Assembly (NCBI GenBank): GCA_951635545.1
Contig: OX620685.1
Coordinates: 930,001-994,000, forward strand
DNA length: 64,000 nucleotides
Direction: 5' to 3'
Origin: CAG-873 sp910578365
Lineage (GTDB): Bacteria; Bacteroidota; Bacteroidia; Bacteroidales; Muribaculaceae
The position numbers were made by a program, and so were the translations under genes. Positions 8,649-17,130 of this stretch are shown here, piece after piece; the stretch's first letter is position 1, and the number at the start of each line of letters is the position of its first letter. Under the pieces are notes generated by a model. That model had not been told where the DNA came from. It did no database searches and worked only from the letters and a program-made list of their open reading frames with translations.

Positions 8649-9213
8649 ATGAAAACTACTAATTTCAAGGACTCGGTCAAAGTTAACCAAATCCTCCCGA
8701 TTATGCAAGAGCACTTTGGTCAAAGTATGAATTTGGCACGCATAAAACTCATGGCGTTGCTGCTCCATGCACTCTGTGTGGTGCAGACTGTCAGCCTCCA
8801 CAAACTGGCTGATGCGATGCCTACGGCTGTAGACAAGGATTCCAACCTCAGACGGCTCCAAAGATTCTTTGCCAAGTATGTACTTGACCTTGACATCATA
8901 GCCCGTATGATTTTCTCGCTGCTTCCTGTCAAGACCGGTCTTGTGCTGAGCATGGACCGGACCAACTGGAAGTTCGGGGAGTTCAATATAAACATCCTTA
9001 TGTTGGGCATAACCTATAAAGGGATTGCCTTCCCTTTGATATTCAGCCTTCTTCCGAAACGTGGCAACTCCAACTGGGAAGAACGCAAGAAAATTATGGA
9101 ACGTTTTATCCGTCTTTTCGGAGCGGAATGCATCGACTGCCTTGTGGCAGACCGCGAGTTCATCGGAAAGGAATGGACAGGATGGCTCAACAGCCGTCGC
9201 ATACGGTATTACA
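8649..9213 (+). pseudogene. IS4-type transposase, truncated N-terminal fragment
   Basis: 188 native codons of a DDE transposase of the IS4 group. The first catalytic Asp is in SMDRTNWKFG and the second in CLVADREFIGKEW. The frame is then interrupted at 9214 by the end of a MITE, and the C-terminal part with the catalytic Glu (YREK region) is missing. No continuation is found beyond the MITE, so a deletion accompanied or followed the insertion. The fragment cannot be active. Confidence 0.85.
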
Positions 9214-9391
9214 CACGGCTCTTTCATTTAACTTTGATGCTACAATGCGCCACTGTTAATCAAGTAGTTATATGTAGCAGTTTCGCAATGGCTGTATTAA
9301 TCTCATTTTGGATAAAAGGGTTAATGGCTTTTAACTAACTATAAGTCATGCACTTTGAAAATTCCAAGCATTTTTAAATGAAAGAGCCGTG
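9214..9391. mobile_element. 178-bp MITE with ISAs1-type 18-bp terminal repeats
   Basis: The perfect 18-bp inverted repeats CACGGCTCTTTCATTTAA (9214-9231) and its complement (9374-9391) are identical to the ends of the ISAs1 element at 27581-29115. The interior has no ORF and no transposase. No convincing 9-bp target duplication flanks it (GGTATTACA against CGTGAATCA), consistent with loss of the downstream flank. It is probably a non-autonomous derivative mobilised by that transposase. Confidence 0.8.
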
Positions 9392-9445
9392 CGTGAATCA
9401 GCTATAAAAACAGTTAATCCTACCCGATAGTCAAAAAGTTTTTAT

Positions 9446-9453
9446 TAACTTTG
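9446..9453 (+). promoter_or_regulatory. Promoter (-7 box) of the DUF1896-helicase operon
   Basis: TAACTTTG matches the Bacteroidota TAnnTTTG box. Transcription would start near 9460, about 40 nt before the structured leader. Confidence 0.6.
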
Positions 9454-9498
9454 CACTAATTCAACGTCATAATGTTTTTGTTTCATTTTTGACGTGGA

Positions 9499-9586
9499 TT
9501 TAGTGGTTGGACATCGGGAGGGATACCCGATGTCCTTTTTCACACACATACATCATACACACCGAGGACGCCGGTAAACCACTAAA
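9499..9586 (+). promoter_or_regulatory. Nested hairpin leader with attenuator-like stem
   Basis: An outer 10-bp stem TTTAGTGGTT (9499-9508) / AACCACTAAA (9577-9586) encloses a perfect 10-bp inner stem GGACATCGGG (9509-9518) / CCCGATGTCC (9526-9535). The inner stem directly abuts the outer 5' strand and is followed by five T. The inner hairpin plus T-run looks like an intrinsic terminator inside the 5' UTR, 60 bp before the first gene. That suggests transcription attenuation of this operon. Confidence 0.6.
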
Positions 9587-9598
9587 CCCGAATTCCCA

Positions 9599-10051
9599 AT
9601 GAAACAAAATGTTGAATCAAGGGGGCTGGACGACTACCGCGTCTATCTCCAAGGTCATCTTCGTGACCATTATTTCCCGCAACGCAATAATAAAAAATTC
9701 ATAGAGCAGCGTGTCGAAGATGCCTATGACCGCTTCGTAACCCTGCGATTGGAAGGCAGGTCAGTTCCATACGCCGAAGAAATGGCTATGCGTACTCTGC
9801 TTGACGGTCTTTATGTTTCCCGATACGACATTATATATAATGTGGTAGAGGAAAACTCCCTGATAGGTATGCGTCTGCCTGAAGAATACTGGCCGGACTT
9901 CACCGTGCATCTTCTCGGGTTACAACCTATACGGGAAATACTCGACCGTTACGAGGTCAACGGTGACTTTCTCAGTCGAGAGACACATCAGCCGATGCTG
10001 ATTGAATTGCTTGGTACAATCTCCGAAATACTTGACGACTATGAGTTATAA
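9599..10051 (+). CDS. DUF1896 family protein
   Basis: A 150-residue protein of the Bacteroidetes DUF1896 family, which is nearly always encoded directly before the giant methylase/helicase gene of conjugative elements. Features seen are the N-terminal YRVYLQGHLRDHYF block, an acidic helical middle with RVEDAYDRFV, and the conserved AMRTLLDGLYVSRYDIIYNVV segment. It overlaps the next gene by 11 bp, indicating coupled translation and probably joint function. No enzymatic motif is visible and its role is unknown. Confidence 0.8.
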   Translation: MKQNVESRGLDDYRVYLQGHLRDHYFPQRNNKKFIEQRVEDAYDRFVTLRLEGRSVPYAEEMAMRTLLDGLYVSRYDIIYNVVEENSLIGMRLPEEYWPDFTVHLLGLQPIREILDRYEVNGDFLSRETHQPMLIELLGTISEILDDYEL

Positions 10052-13000
10052 TCGTCTTCAAGTAATGCGCGACAACATCGAGGCTATACGGATGGCGTTT
10101 AGCCTCGGTGTCAAGGGGCGCGGGGCGCAGACTGCTGAGGAAATTGCGGTGCTGCGCAAGTATGCCGGGTTTGGCGGGTTGAAGTGTATTCTCAATGATG
10201 CCAATGAGTTGGCGGATGCAGCCAAATGGAGCAAGTCGGATATTGAACTGTTCGCTCCGACGGTTGAGTTGCGTCGTCTTATCCACGACTATTCGCGTGA
10301 CGATAAGGAATTTAACCGCTATATGGAGTCGCTGAAAGCGTCAACGCTGACTGCTTTCTATACTGATAACCGGATTGTGGATGCTATCTCCGACGCACTG
10401 AAATATCAAGGTGTCGAGATAAAGAGTTTTCTTGAACCCTCTGCCGGGCAGGGTGCTTTCATAGATTCTTTTCTAAGGAATGACAAGTACCCCGGTGCCG
10501 AGGTTCTGGCATACGAAAAGGATTTGCTCACCGGCAAAATATTGTCTGCGTTGCACCCCTCGATACTGACCCGCATAGAGGGTTTTGAGAAAATTGACCC
10601 CGATTTCAACGGATATTTCGATGTGGCTGCATCCAATGTTCCTTTTGGAGACTTTGCGGTTGCAGATCCGGCTTATGCCGTTAGCAAGGAGATTGGCTAC
10701 CGTCAGGCGGCAAAGTCGTTGCACAATTACTTCTTTCTCAAAGGTCTCGACCAAGTGAGAGAGGGAGGTCTGATTGCCTTTATTACATCACAGGGTGTGA
10801 TGAATGCCGCTTCGCCTTTCATAAGAATGGAGCTTGTGAAAAAGGCTGACCTTGTGGCGGCATTACGTCTGCCTAACAACACTTTCTCCGACAATGCCGG
10901 GACTGATGTTGGCTCAGACCTTATCATCATGCAGAAGCACACCGGAAAGAAGTCCTTGTCGGCTGATGAAGAGTTTTTCATCCAGTCGGTTGTTGACCGG
11001 GGTACAAAAGTGCCGGGCAACAAATTCTTTCAGGCTTTTCCGCAAAATGTGATATGCACCGATGCAAAGGTTGGCACTGACCAGTATGGCAAACCTGCCA
11101 TCGTGTACCACCATGACGGAGGTGTCGATGGTATTGCCGAAGACTTGCGCAGGGCACTCGATGAGTCGCTACACCTGCGCCTGAATCTGGAATTATACAA
11201 TTCCAACGGAATCAAGCCGCCTACGCCTGACCCGGTTACACCAACTCCCACTCCTACACCCAAGCAGGATGCGAAGGTGGAAAAGAAGTCGAGCCTCACG
11301 AATACGCCTCTGATGCAGCAGTATCAGGAGATGAAAAAGAAACACCCGGATGCAGTTTTGCTTTTCCGTGTCGGAGATTTCTATGAAATTTTCGGCAAGG
11401 ATGCGGTTATTGCCTCAGAGATTTTGGGTATAACCCTGACCCGTCGGCAGACCGGTATAGACAGCCGTATAGAATTGGCTGGCTTTCCACACCATGCTCT
11501 CGACACATATCTGCCCAAACTTGTGCGGGCCGGTAAACGTGTGGCAATATGTGAGCAATTGGAAGACCCCAAGCTGAAAAAGACACCGAAGCAGAAGGTG
11601 GTAGAAACGGTTACCCCAAATCAGCCTCCAAAGGTAGAGCCAAAGCCTGAGCCTAAACCGGAGCCAAAATCTGCCCCCGCTCCCATAGAGCCACCAAAGG
11701 CTGAACCAGCCAAGGAGATAGAGACCGACGGCAGTCCTGATTATACCGATAATCCTGACCCTCGCCTGTATGCCTACAATCTTTTTGGAGAGTTGGAACC
11801 AATCGGAAAGCCTCGCCGTCAGCCTAAACCTACGGAGGATGCTCCAAGGCCGAAGCCAAGTGTTGAGGTCAAGGACATACCCGTCAGGAAGTTCCGTCCG
11901 CTCAGTGAAAAGGAGCTGGAGTTCTACGGCTCTCTGAACTGGGAGGATAATCCTCCTATCAATGGATTCTATGAAACCATGATGTCGATAGCCCATCGTC
12001 AGTTGGAAGAAATGCGTCTGGAACGTGAGGCGGAAGAAGCCGCCAAACAAGCCGCCGCCAATGGCGAGACTCTCCAAGAAGGTGATACCACAATCCAGCG
12101 CACCGAAGGCGATTTCATTCCCGGCAGACAGCCAAGAGTGGCTACACAAAAGCCGGGACCTGTTACGGTCGATATGTCTCCCCGTCCTTTCTTGGAGGAC
12201 ATTCAGTTCTTCCACCACAACGGCAGCATGGTTGTTCAGGATGGTCTTGTCGGTTTCCTCTCAGAAGTCCGCAAGAATGGTGCTACATTCAATCCGTTGG
12301 AATTGAAGCCGGAACAGGCGAAACGCGCCATGCTATACGTCACTCTGTCGGAGACTTATCAAAAACTCTACAACTATGAGGCCGAGACGCACGAAGCAAG
12401 TGCAGAACTGCGTGAACACCTCAATCAGTATTACGACGAGTTTGTGGAGAAATACGGTAATCTCAACGAGAAACAGAATGTGAAGTTTATCTTGATGGAC
12501 GCGAATGGCAGGGATGCCCTTGCATTGGAGCGTGGCGAAAACGGTTGGTTTGTCAAGGCTGACATATTAGATCATCCTGTTTCATTCGCCATTGACGAGG
12601 TTACTTCGGTAGATACTCCTATGGAGGCTCTATCCGCATCGCTCAACAAATACGGCGAGGTCAATCTCGAATATATGTCAGGACTGGTGGATATGGACGA
12701 AGACACCCTTACCCAAAATCTCGAAGGACACATCTATTATAATCCATTAGTTGAAAACTACGAGATTAAAGACCGCTTCATCGCCGGCAATGTCGTGGCG
12801 AAAGCCAACGATGTGAGAGCGTGGATTGACCGGGAGGAAGAGCGCATCAAAGGCTTCCCCGGATATGACGGCGTTGAACCGTTCATCGCCTTGTCCAAAG
12901 ACTCCCTCAAAGCGTTGGAGGAAGCCCAGCCCCGCCGTATCGAGTTCGACGAGCTGGATTTCAACTTCGGTGAGCGGTGGATACCTACAGGCATCTATTC

Positions 13001-16000
13001 GGCATATATGTCGTACCTGTTCCACACTGATGTGAAGATTGCTTATTCTTCCTCAATGGATGAATACTCGGCAGAGGCGAGCCGCAAGAACATGACCATC
13101 TGGGAAGAGTTCTGCGTAAGAGGCTATTACCGCACCTATGATGGTATGAACCTGTTGAAACACGCTCTTCACAATACAGTACCCGACATCAAGAAGTCAG
13201 CTGGGAAGGACGATAACGGCAACGACATCAAGGTGCCGGACAACGAGGCTATCCAACTCGCCAATACCAAGATTGACGAGATACGAAACGGATTCAGCGA
13301 ATGGCTCGAAGCCCAGTCGCCGGAGTTCAAGGAAAAACTCGTTGACCTCTACAATGACAAGTTCAACTGTTTCGTCCGTCCGCAGTATGACGGCAGTCAC
13401 CAAACCTTCCCTGACCTCAATATGAAATTATTGGGTGACAGGTATGGAATCCACTCCATTTATCAGTCACAGATGGACTGTATATGGATGCTGAAACAGA
13501 ACGGCGGTGGCGTGTGCGATCATGAGGTGGGAACAGGTAAAACGCTGATAATATGCATTGCAGCGCATGAAATGAAGCGTCTCGGGCTGGCTCACAAACC
13601 GATGATTATCGGTCTGAAAGCCAATATCGCGGAGATTGCCATGACATATCAGAGTGCCTATCCCAATGCCCGGATACTGTTTGCCGATGAAAAGAGTTTC
13701 AAGGCAGACAACCGCGTGGCATTCTTCAACCAGATAAAGAACAACGACTATGACTGTGTTATCATGTCGCACGACCAGTTCGGCAAGATACCGCAGTCGC
13801 CGGAGATGCAACAGCAGATTCTTCAGGCAGAACTTGACACGGTTGAGGAAAATCTCGAAGTGTTGAAGCAGCAGGGTCACGATGTAAGCCGTGGTATGCT
13901 CAAAGGTCTTATCAAGCGTAAGGAGAACCTGACCGCCAAGATTGCGACCATTCAGTATCAGATGGACCAGAACAGGGATAATGTTGTAGATTTCAAGCAG
14001 ATGGGCATAGACCACATCTTCGTTGATGAATCGCATCAGTTCAAGAACCTTATGTTCAACACCCGACATGACCGTGTGGCGGGCTTAGGCAACTCGGAAG
14101 GCTCACAACGTGCGCTCAATCTTCTCTACGCTATCCGTACCATTCAAGAGAGAACAGGTAAGGATTTAGGAGCGACATTCCTGTCGGGTACTACAATCAG
14201 TAATTCGCTTACTGAATTGTACCTGCTGTTCAAGTATCTACGTCCGAATGAGCTTGAAAGACAGGAGATCAGGTGCTTCGATGCATGGGCTGCAATCTTC
14301 GCCAAGAAAACTACTGATTTTGAGTTTAATGTCACAAATCATATAGTGGCAAAGGAACGCTTCAGGTTCTTCATCAAGGTGCCGGAGCTGGCCGCTTTCT
14401 ACAACGAAATCACCGACTATCGCACTGCTGAAGATGTAGGTGTTGACCGACCGATGAAGAACGAGATACTTCACAATATCCCGCCGACACCGCAGCAGGA
14501 AGCTTTCATTGAGAAACTGATGAAGTTTGCCGAGAGTGGTGATGCTACAATACTCGGCAGGGCACCTCTGTCAGAGACTGAGGAAAAGGCGAAGATGCTC
14601 ATTGCCACGGACTATGCCCGCAAGATGGCTCTTGATATGCGTATGATTGACCCCAATGCCGAGGATGATCCGAACAACAAGGCTTCCCACTGTGCCAAGA
14701 TGATTGCTGATTACTACCGCAAGTATGACGCTCAGCGCGGCACACAGTTTGTATTCAGTGACCTCGGCACCTACAAGCCCGGAGAATGGAATGTATATTC
14801 TGAAATCAAGCGTAAGTTGATAGAGGATTACGGTATTCCGGCACATGAAATCCGGTTTATACAGGAGTGTAAAACCGAAAGGTCAAGAAAGGCTGTCATC
14901 GAGGCTATGAATAGCGGCGATGTGAGAGTTTTGTTCGGCTCAACAACAATGTTGGGCACTGGAGTCAATGCACAGCAGCGGTGTGTCGCGGTCCATCACC
15001 TCGATACACCCTGGCGCCCAAGTGATTTGCAACAGCGTGATGGTCGGGCAGTTAGAGCCGGCAACGAGATTGCCAAACTCTATGCTGACAACAAGGTTGA
15101 TGTTATCATTTACGCAGTAGAGAAGTCTCTGGACTCCTACAAGTTCAATCTCCTTCACTGCAAGGCGACATTCATCGATCAGCTCAAATCCGGCGCACTC
15201 GGAGCGAGAACCATCGACGAGGGTGCAATGGATGAGAAGAACGGCATGAACTTCTCGGAGTATATGGCTATTCTGTCGGGTAATACTGATTTACTGGAGA
15301 AAGCCAAGTTGGAGAAACGTATCGCGGCACTGGAGTCAGAGCGCAAAGCCCACAACAAGGGCATTTCCGATTCCAAGTTCAGGCTCCAGACCATCAGCCA
15401 CGACATTGCCAACAACGAGGCGGCTATCAGTCGCATGAAGGAGGATGCTGCACGCTATGCGGCAGTTGTTCAGCGAGACAAAGACGGCAACCCCGTCAAC
15501 AATCTCACTATCGACACCTGCAATCTCCGTGATGAGCAGAACATGGGCGTTCACCTGCAAGGGCTGGCGATAAAAACCGACACCCACGGTCAGTATAAGC
15601 GCATCGGAGAAGTCTATGGCTTTCCCATCAGCATTATCTCGGAACGCACAGTTGTTGACGGCAAGGAGTCCGTACAGAACCGATTTGTAGTTGAGGGCAA
15701 CTACAAATATAAGTACAACAACGGCTTCATCGCCATGAGCGACACCCATGCTGCCTGCATGAACTTCGTCAACGCACTGGAGAAAATCCCCGGCATAATC
15801 GTCCAGTACGAGGAACGCACCGCCAAACTCAAAGCCGACGTACCCCAACTTGAAGCCATCGTAGCCAAGCAGTGGGGCAAAGAGGACGAGTTGAAGCAAC
15901 TCAAATCCGACCTCGCCGCCCTCGACCGCAAGATCACCGCCGCCCTCGCTCCAAAGAAAGAAGAACAGGACGGCGAGGAAAACAAGCAGGTCAACACAAT

Positions 16001-16151
16001 CGACGCTCCTGTCACCGAGACTAAAAAGTCAATGGTTGCGGAGCCAGCCGACATCTATCAACATCAAGAGCATAAGGCCTCCCGCAATATCGCTGTTGGC
16101 GGATATGGATTTTCTACGCCTGATAACTTCCGGGCAAGACCGAAATTATAA
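10041..16151 (+). CDS. Giant N6-DNA methylase / MutS-I / SNF2-like helicase fusion
   Basis: About 2036 residues, resembling DarB-like methylase-helicases of phages and mobile elements. ATG 10041 is preferred over 10002 because it overlaps the upstream stop (coupling) and starts at conserved sequence. An adenine-methylase fold shows motif I EPSAGQGAF (residue ~132) and a motif IV variant NVPF (~198). A proline-rich linker leads to a MutS domain I-like module (residues ~423-510, MQQYQEMKKKHPD to CEQLEDPK), then a second Pro/Glu linker. The helicase has Walker A EVGTGKT (~1162), DESH box (~1329) and motif VI QQRDGRAVRAG (~1665). The C-terminus is coiled coil. The likely role is protecting transferred DNA from restriction or remodelling it on entry. 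Confidence 0.88.
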   Translation: MSYNRLQVMRDNIEAIRMAFSLGVKGRGAQTAEEIAVLRKYAGFGGLKCILNDANELADAAKWSKSDIELFAPTVELRRLIHDYSRDDKEFNRYMESLKASTLTAFYTDNRIVDAISDALKYQGVEIKSFLEPSAGQGAFIDSFLRNDKYPGAEVLAYEKDLLTGKILSALHPSILTRIEGFEKIDPDFNGYFDVAASNVPFGDFAVADPAYAVSKEIGYRQAAKSLHNYFFLKGLDQVREGGLIAFITSQGVMNAASPFIRMELVKKADLVAALRLPNNTFSDNAGTDVGSDLIIMQKHTGKKSLSADEEFFIQSVVDRGTKVPGNKFFQAFPQNVICTDAKVGTDQYGKPAIVYHHDGGVDGIAEDLRRALDESLHLRLNLELYNSNGIKPPTPDPVTPTPTPTPKQDAKVEKKSSLTNTPLMQQYQEMKKKHPDAVLLFRVGDFYEIFGKDAVIASEILGITLTRRQTGIDSRIELAGFPHHALDTYLPKLVRAGKRVAICEQLEDPKLKKTPKQKVVETVTPNQPPKVEPKPEPKPEPKSAPAPIEPPKAEPAKEIETDGSPDYTDNPDPRLYAYNLFGELEPIGKPRRQPKPTEDAPRPKPSVEVKDIPVRKFRPLSEKELEFYGSLNWEDNPPINGFYETMMSIAHRQLEEMRLEREAEEAAKQAAANGETLQEGDTTIQRTEGDFIPGRQPRVATQKPGPVTVDMSPRPFLEDIQFFHHNGSMVVQDGLVGFLSEVRKNGATFNPLELKPEQAKRAMLYVTLSETYQKLYNYEAETHEASAELREHLNQYYDEFVEKYGNLNEKQNVKFILMDANGRDALALERGENGWFVKADILDHPVSFAIDEVTSVDTPMEALSASLNKYGEVNLEYMSGLVDMDEDTLTQNLEGHIYYNPLVENYEIKDRFIAGNVVAKANDVRAWIDREEERIKGFPGYDGVEPFIALSKDSLKALEEAQPRRIEFDELDFNFGERWIPTGIYSAYMSYLFHTDVKIAYSSSMDEYSAEASRKNMTIWEEFCVRGYYRTYDGMNLLKHALHNTVPDIKKSAGKDDNGNDIKVPDNEAIQLANTKIDEIRNGFSEWLEAQSPEFKEKLVDLYNDKFNCFVRPQYDGSHQTFPDLNMKLLGDRYGIHSIYQSQMDCIWMLKQNGGGVCDHEVGTGKTLIICIAAHEMKRLGLAHKPMIIGLKANIAEIAMTYQSAYPNARILFADEKSFKADNRVAFFNQIKNNDYDCVIMSHDQFGKIPQSPEMQQQILQAELDTVEENLEVLKQQGHDVSRGMLKGLIKRKENLTAKIATIQYQMDQNRDNVVDFKQMGIDHIFVDESHQFKNLMFNTRHDRVAGLGNSEGSQRALNLLYAIRTIQERTGKDLGATFLSGTTISNSLTELYLLFKYLRPNELERQEIRCFDAWAAIFAKKTTDFEFNVTNHIVAKERFRFFIKVPELAAFYNEITDYRTAEDVGVDRPMKNEILHNIPPTPQQEAFIEKLMKFAESGDATILGRAPLSETEEKAKMLIATDYARKMALDMRMIDPNAEDDPNNKASHCAKMIADYYRKYDAQRGTQFVFSDLGTYKPGEWNVYSEIKRKLIEDYGIPAHEIRFIQECKTERSRKAVIEAMNSGDVRVLFGSTTMLGTGVNAQQRCVAVHHLDTPWRPSDLQQRDGRAVRAGNEIAKLYADNKVDVIIYAVEKSLDSYKFNLLHCKATFIDQLKSGALGARTIDEGAMDEKNGMNFSEYMAILSGNTDLLEKAKLEKRIAALESERKAHNKGISDSKFRLQTISHDIANNEAAISRMKEDAARYAAVVQRDKDGNPVNNLTIDTCNLRDEQNMGVHLQGLAIKTDTHGQYKRIGEVYGFPISIISERTVVDGKESVQNRFVVEGNYKYKYNNGFIAMSDTHAACMNFVNALEKIPGIIVQYEERTAKLKADVPQLEAIVAKQWGKEDELKQLKSDLAALDRKITAALAPKKEEQDGEENKQVNTIDAPVTETKKSMVAEPADIYQHQEHKASRNIAVGGYGFSTPDNFRARPKL

Positions 16152-16158
16152 TTTAAGG

Positions 16159-16193
16159 GAGCCAGTCCCTATAACCTGTCAAGGGGCTGGCTC
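16159..16193 (+). terminator. Hairpin between helicase and HTH genes
   Basis: GAGCCAGTCCCT (16159-16170) pairs with AGGGGCTGGCTC (16182-16193), 12 bp with one G-U. There is no T-run, so partial termination or mRNA end protection is more likely than full termination. Confidence 0.5.
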
Positions 16194-16226
16194 CACTAAC
16201 AATCTCGACAGGACCCCCAAAAATAT

Positions 16227-16538
16227 ATGTTAGACATTGCAACACTTGTTGAAAGCGGTATCAACGATTTCAACATTACTGTGAAATATTCCGACCTTGT
16301 ATCACTGGGTGACCACCTCGTTGAAAGAATCCTCAAAGAGGTTGTTCCGGTAGCCGCCGAAAAAGAAACCGAAAAACTCCTTACCAAACCGGAGGTGATG
16401 GAGAAGTTCGGCGTGTGTCACACTACTCTCTGGAACTGGGCAAGGACAGGTGTCCTTATTCCGGTAAAAGTAGGACGAAAAATTCACTATCGTCTCAGCG
16501 ACGTAAAGAAACTTTTGGACCGCCGTGGTATCACTTAG
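16227..16538 (+). CDS. Excisionase-like helix-turn-helix protein
   Basis: A 103-residue protein whose C-terminal half (about 50-103) is a MerR/excisionase-type HTH_17 domain: LLTKPEVMEKFGVCHTTLWNWARTG, then a wing with VGRKIHYRLSDVKKLL. The N-terminal 45 residues are an acidic helical extension. Such proteins act as recombination directionality factors or transcription regulators in Bacteroides conjugative elements. Being the last gene before the presumed attachment end at tRNA-Leu supports an excision role. Confidence 0.75.
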   Translation: MLDIATLVESGINDFNITVKYSDLVSLGDHLVERILKEVVPVAAEKETEKLLTKPEVMEKFGVCHTTLWNWARTGVLIPVKVGRKIHYRLSDVKKLLDRRGIT

Positions 16539-16554
16539 TATCAAAAATAGAGAA

Positions 16555-16590
16555 GGCCGACATCCGCCATAGGGGAGGGTGTCGGTCTTT
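16555..16590 (+). terminator. Terminator after the HTH gene
   Basis: GGCCGACATCC (16555-16565) pairs with GGGTGTCGGTC (16577-16587), including G-U pairs, followed by T residues. It closes the element's rightmost operon. Confidence 0.75.
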
Positions 16591-16710
16591 TATCGTTCTA
16601 TGCCTCGTGGCGGATTTGAGGGGGCCACTACCCGCCTTTATTAAAAATTGTTAAATAATTCAAATTCGGTCCATCCACCTCGATTCAGGGTCTTTCAGAG
16701 GGGTTGAAAA

Positions 16711-16756
16711 GCCAATTTTTCTGACCTTCGCTGACAATTTGCTGACAAAAATTGGC
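16711..16756. other. Candidate integrative-element end (att region)
   Basis: The perfect 10-bp inverted repeat GCCAATTTTT (16711-16720) / AAAAATTGGC (16747-16756) encloses two direct copies of GCTGACAA (16730-16737, 16741-16748). The cluster lies 50 bp from the 3' end of tRNA-Leu, after the last element gene. This is the arrangement expected for recombinase arm or core sites at an element end. Confidence 0.5.
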
Positions 16757-16805
16757 ACTAAAAAACCGTAAGCGTTGAAAATCAATCACTTACGGTTAAT
16801 ATGGG

Positions 16806-16886
16806 TGCCCAGAACAGGACTCGAACCTGCACGCCTCGCAGCACTCGCACCTGAAACGAGCGCGTCTACCATTCCGCCACCTGGGC
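16806..16886 (-). tRNA. tRNA-Leu (CAG)
   Basis: The minus strand reads GCCCAGG at the 5' end, pairing with TCTGGGC at the 3' end. A D-arm region GGCGGAATGGTAGACGCG is present. The anticodon stem is CTCGT/GCGAG with loop TTCAGGT (anticodon CAG). There is a long variable arm, as in leucine tRNAs, and a GGTTCGAGTCC T-loop region. CCA is not encoded. The 3' end faces the mobile element, as at a tRNA integration site. Confidence 0.93.
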
Positions 16887-17088
16887 ATTGCTATCGGTGG
16901 GATTGCGAGTGCAAAGTTACAATAGTTTTTTGAATCTGACAAATTTTTTGTGCATTATTTTTTGTTTTATTTTTTCCGCTATTTTTATATTGCTTATTAT
17001 TCTCTTTTGCTCAGCAGTTTACAAACCCGGGGGCTTTATTGTGGTGGCTATTGTATTTTTTATTGATGTTCGGTGTGTGTTTTTTTTG

Positions 17089-17096
17089 TACCTTTG
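17089..17096 (+). promoter_or_regulatory. Promoter (-7 box) of the DUF3843-like gene
   Basis: TACCTTTG matches TAnnTTTG, 35 bp upstream of the chosen ATG at 17131. It supports that start over the upstream AT-rich in-frame extension. Confidence 0.55.
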
Positions 17097-17130
17097 TTTC
17101 TTAAGTTCGTTTTTATATAATTTAGACAGC

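Noticed and set aside
9204..9400. Target-site duplication around the 178-bp MITE
   Set aside because: The 9-bp flanks (GGTATTACA and CGTGAATCA) agree at only four positions, so no duplication is claimed.
16888..17130. 81-residue hydrophobic N-terminal extension of the DUF3843-like protein
   Set aside because: It translates AT-rich intergenic DNA next to tRNA-Leu and overlaps the TACCTTTG promoter box. The family-like sequence starts at ATG 17131.
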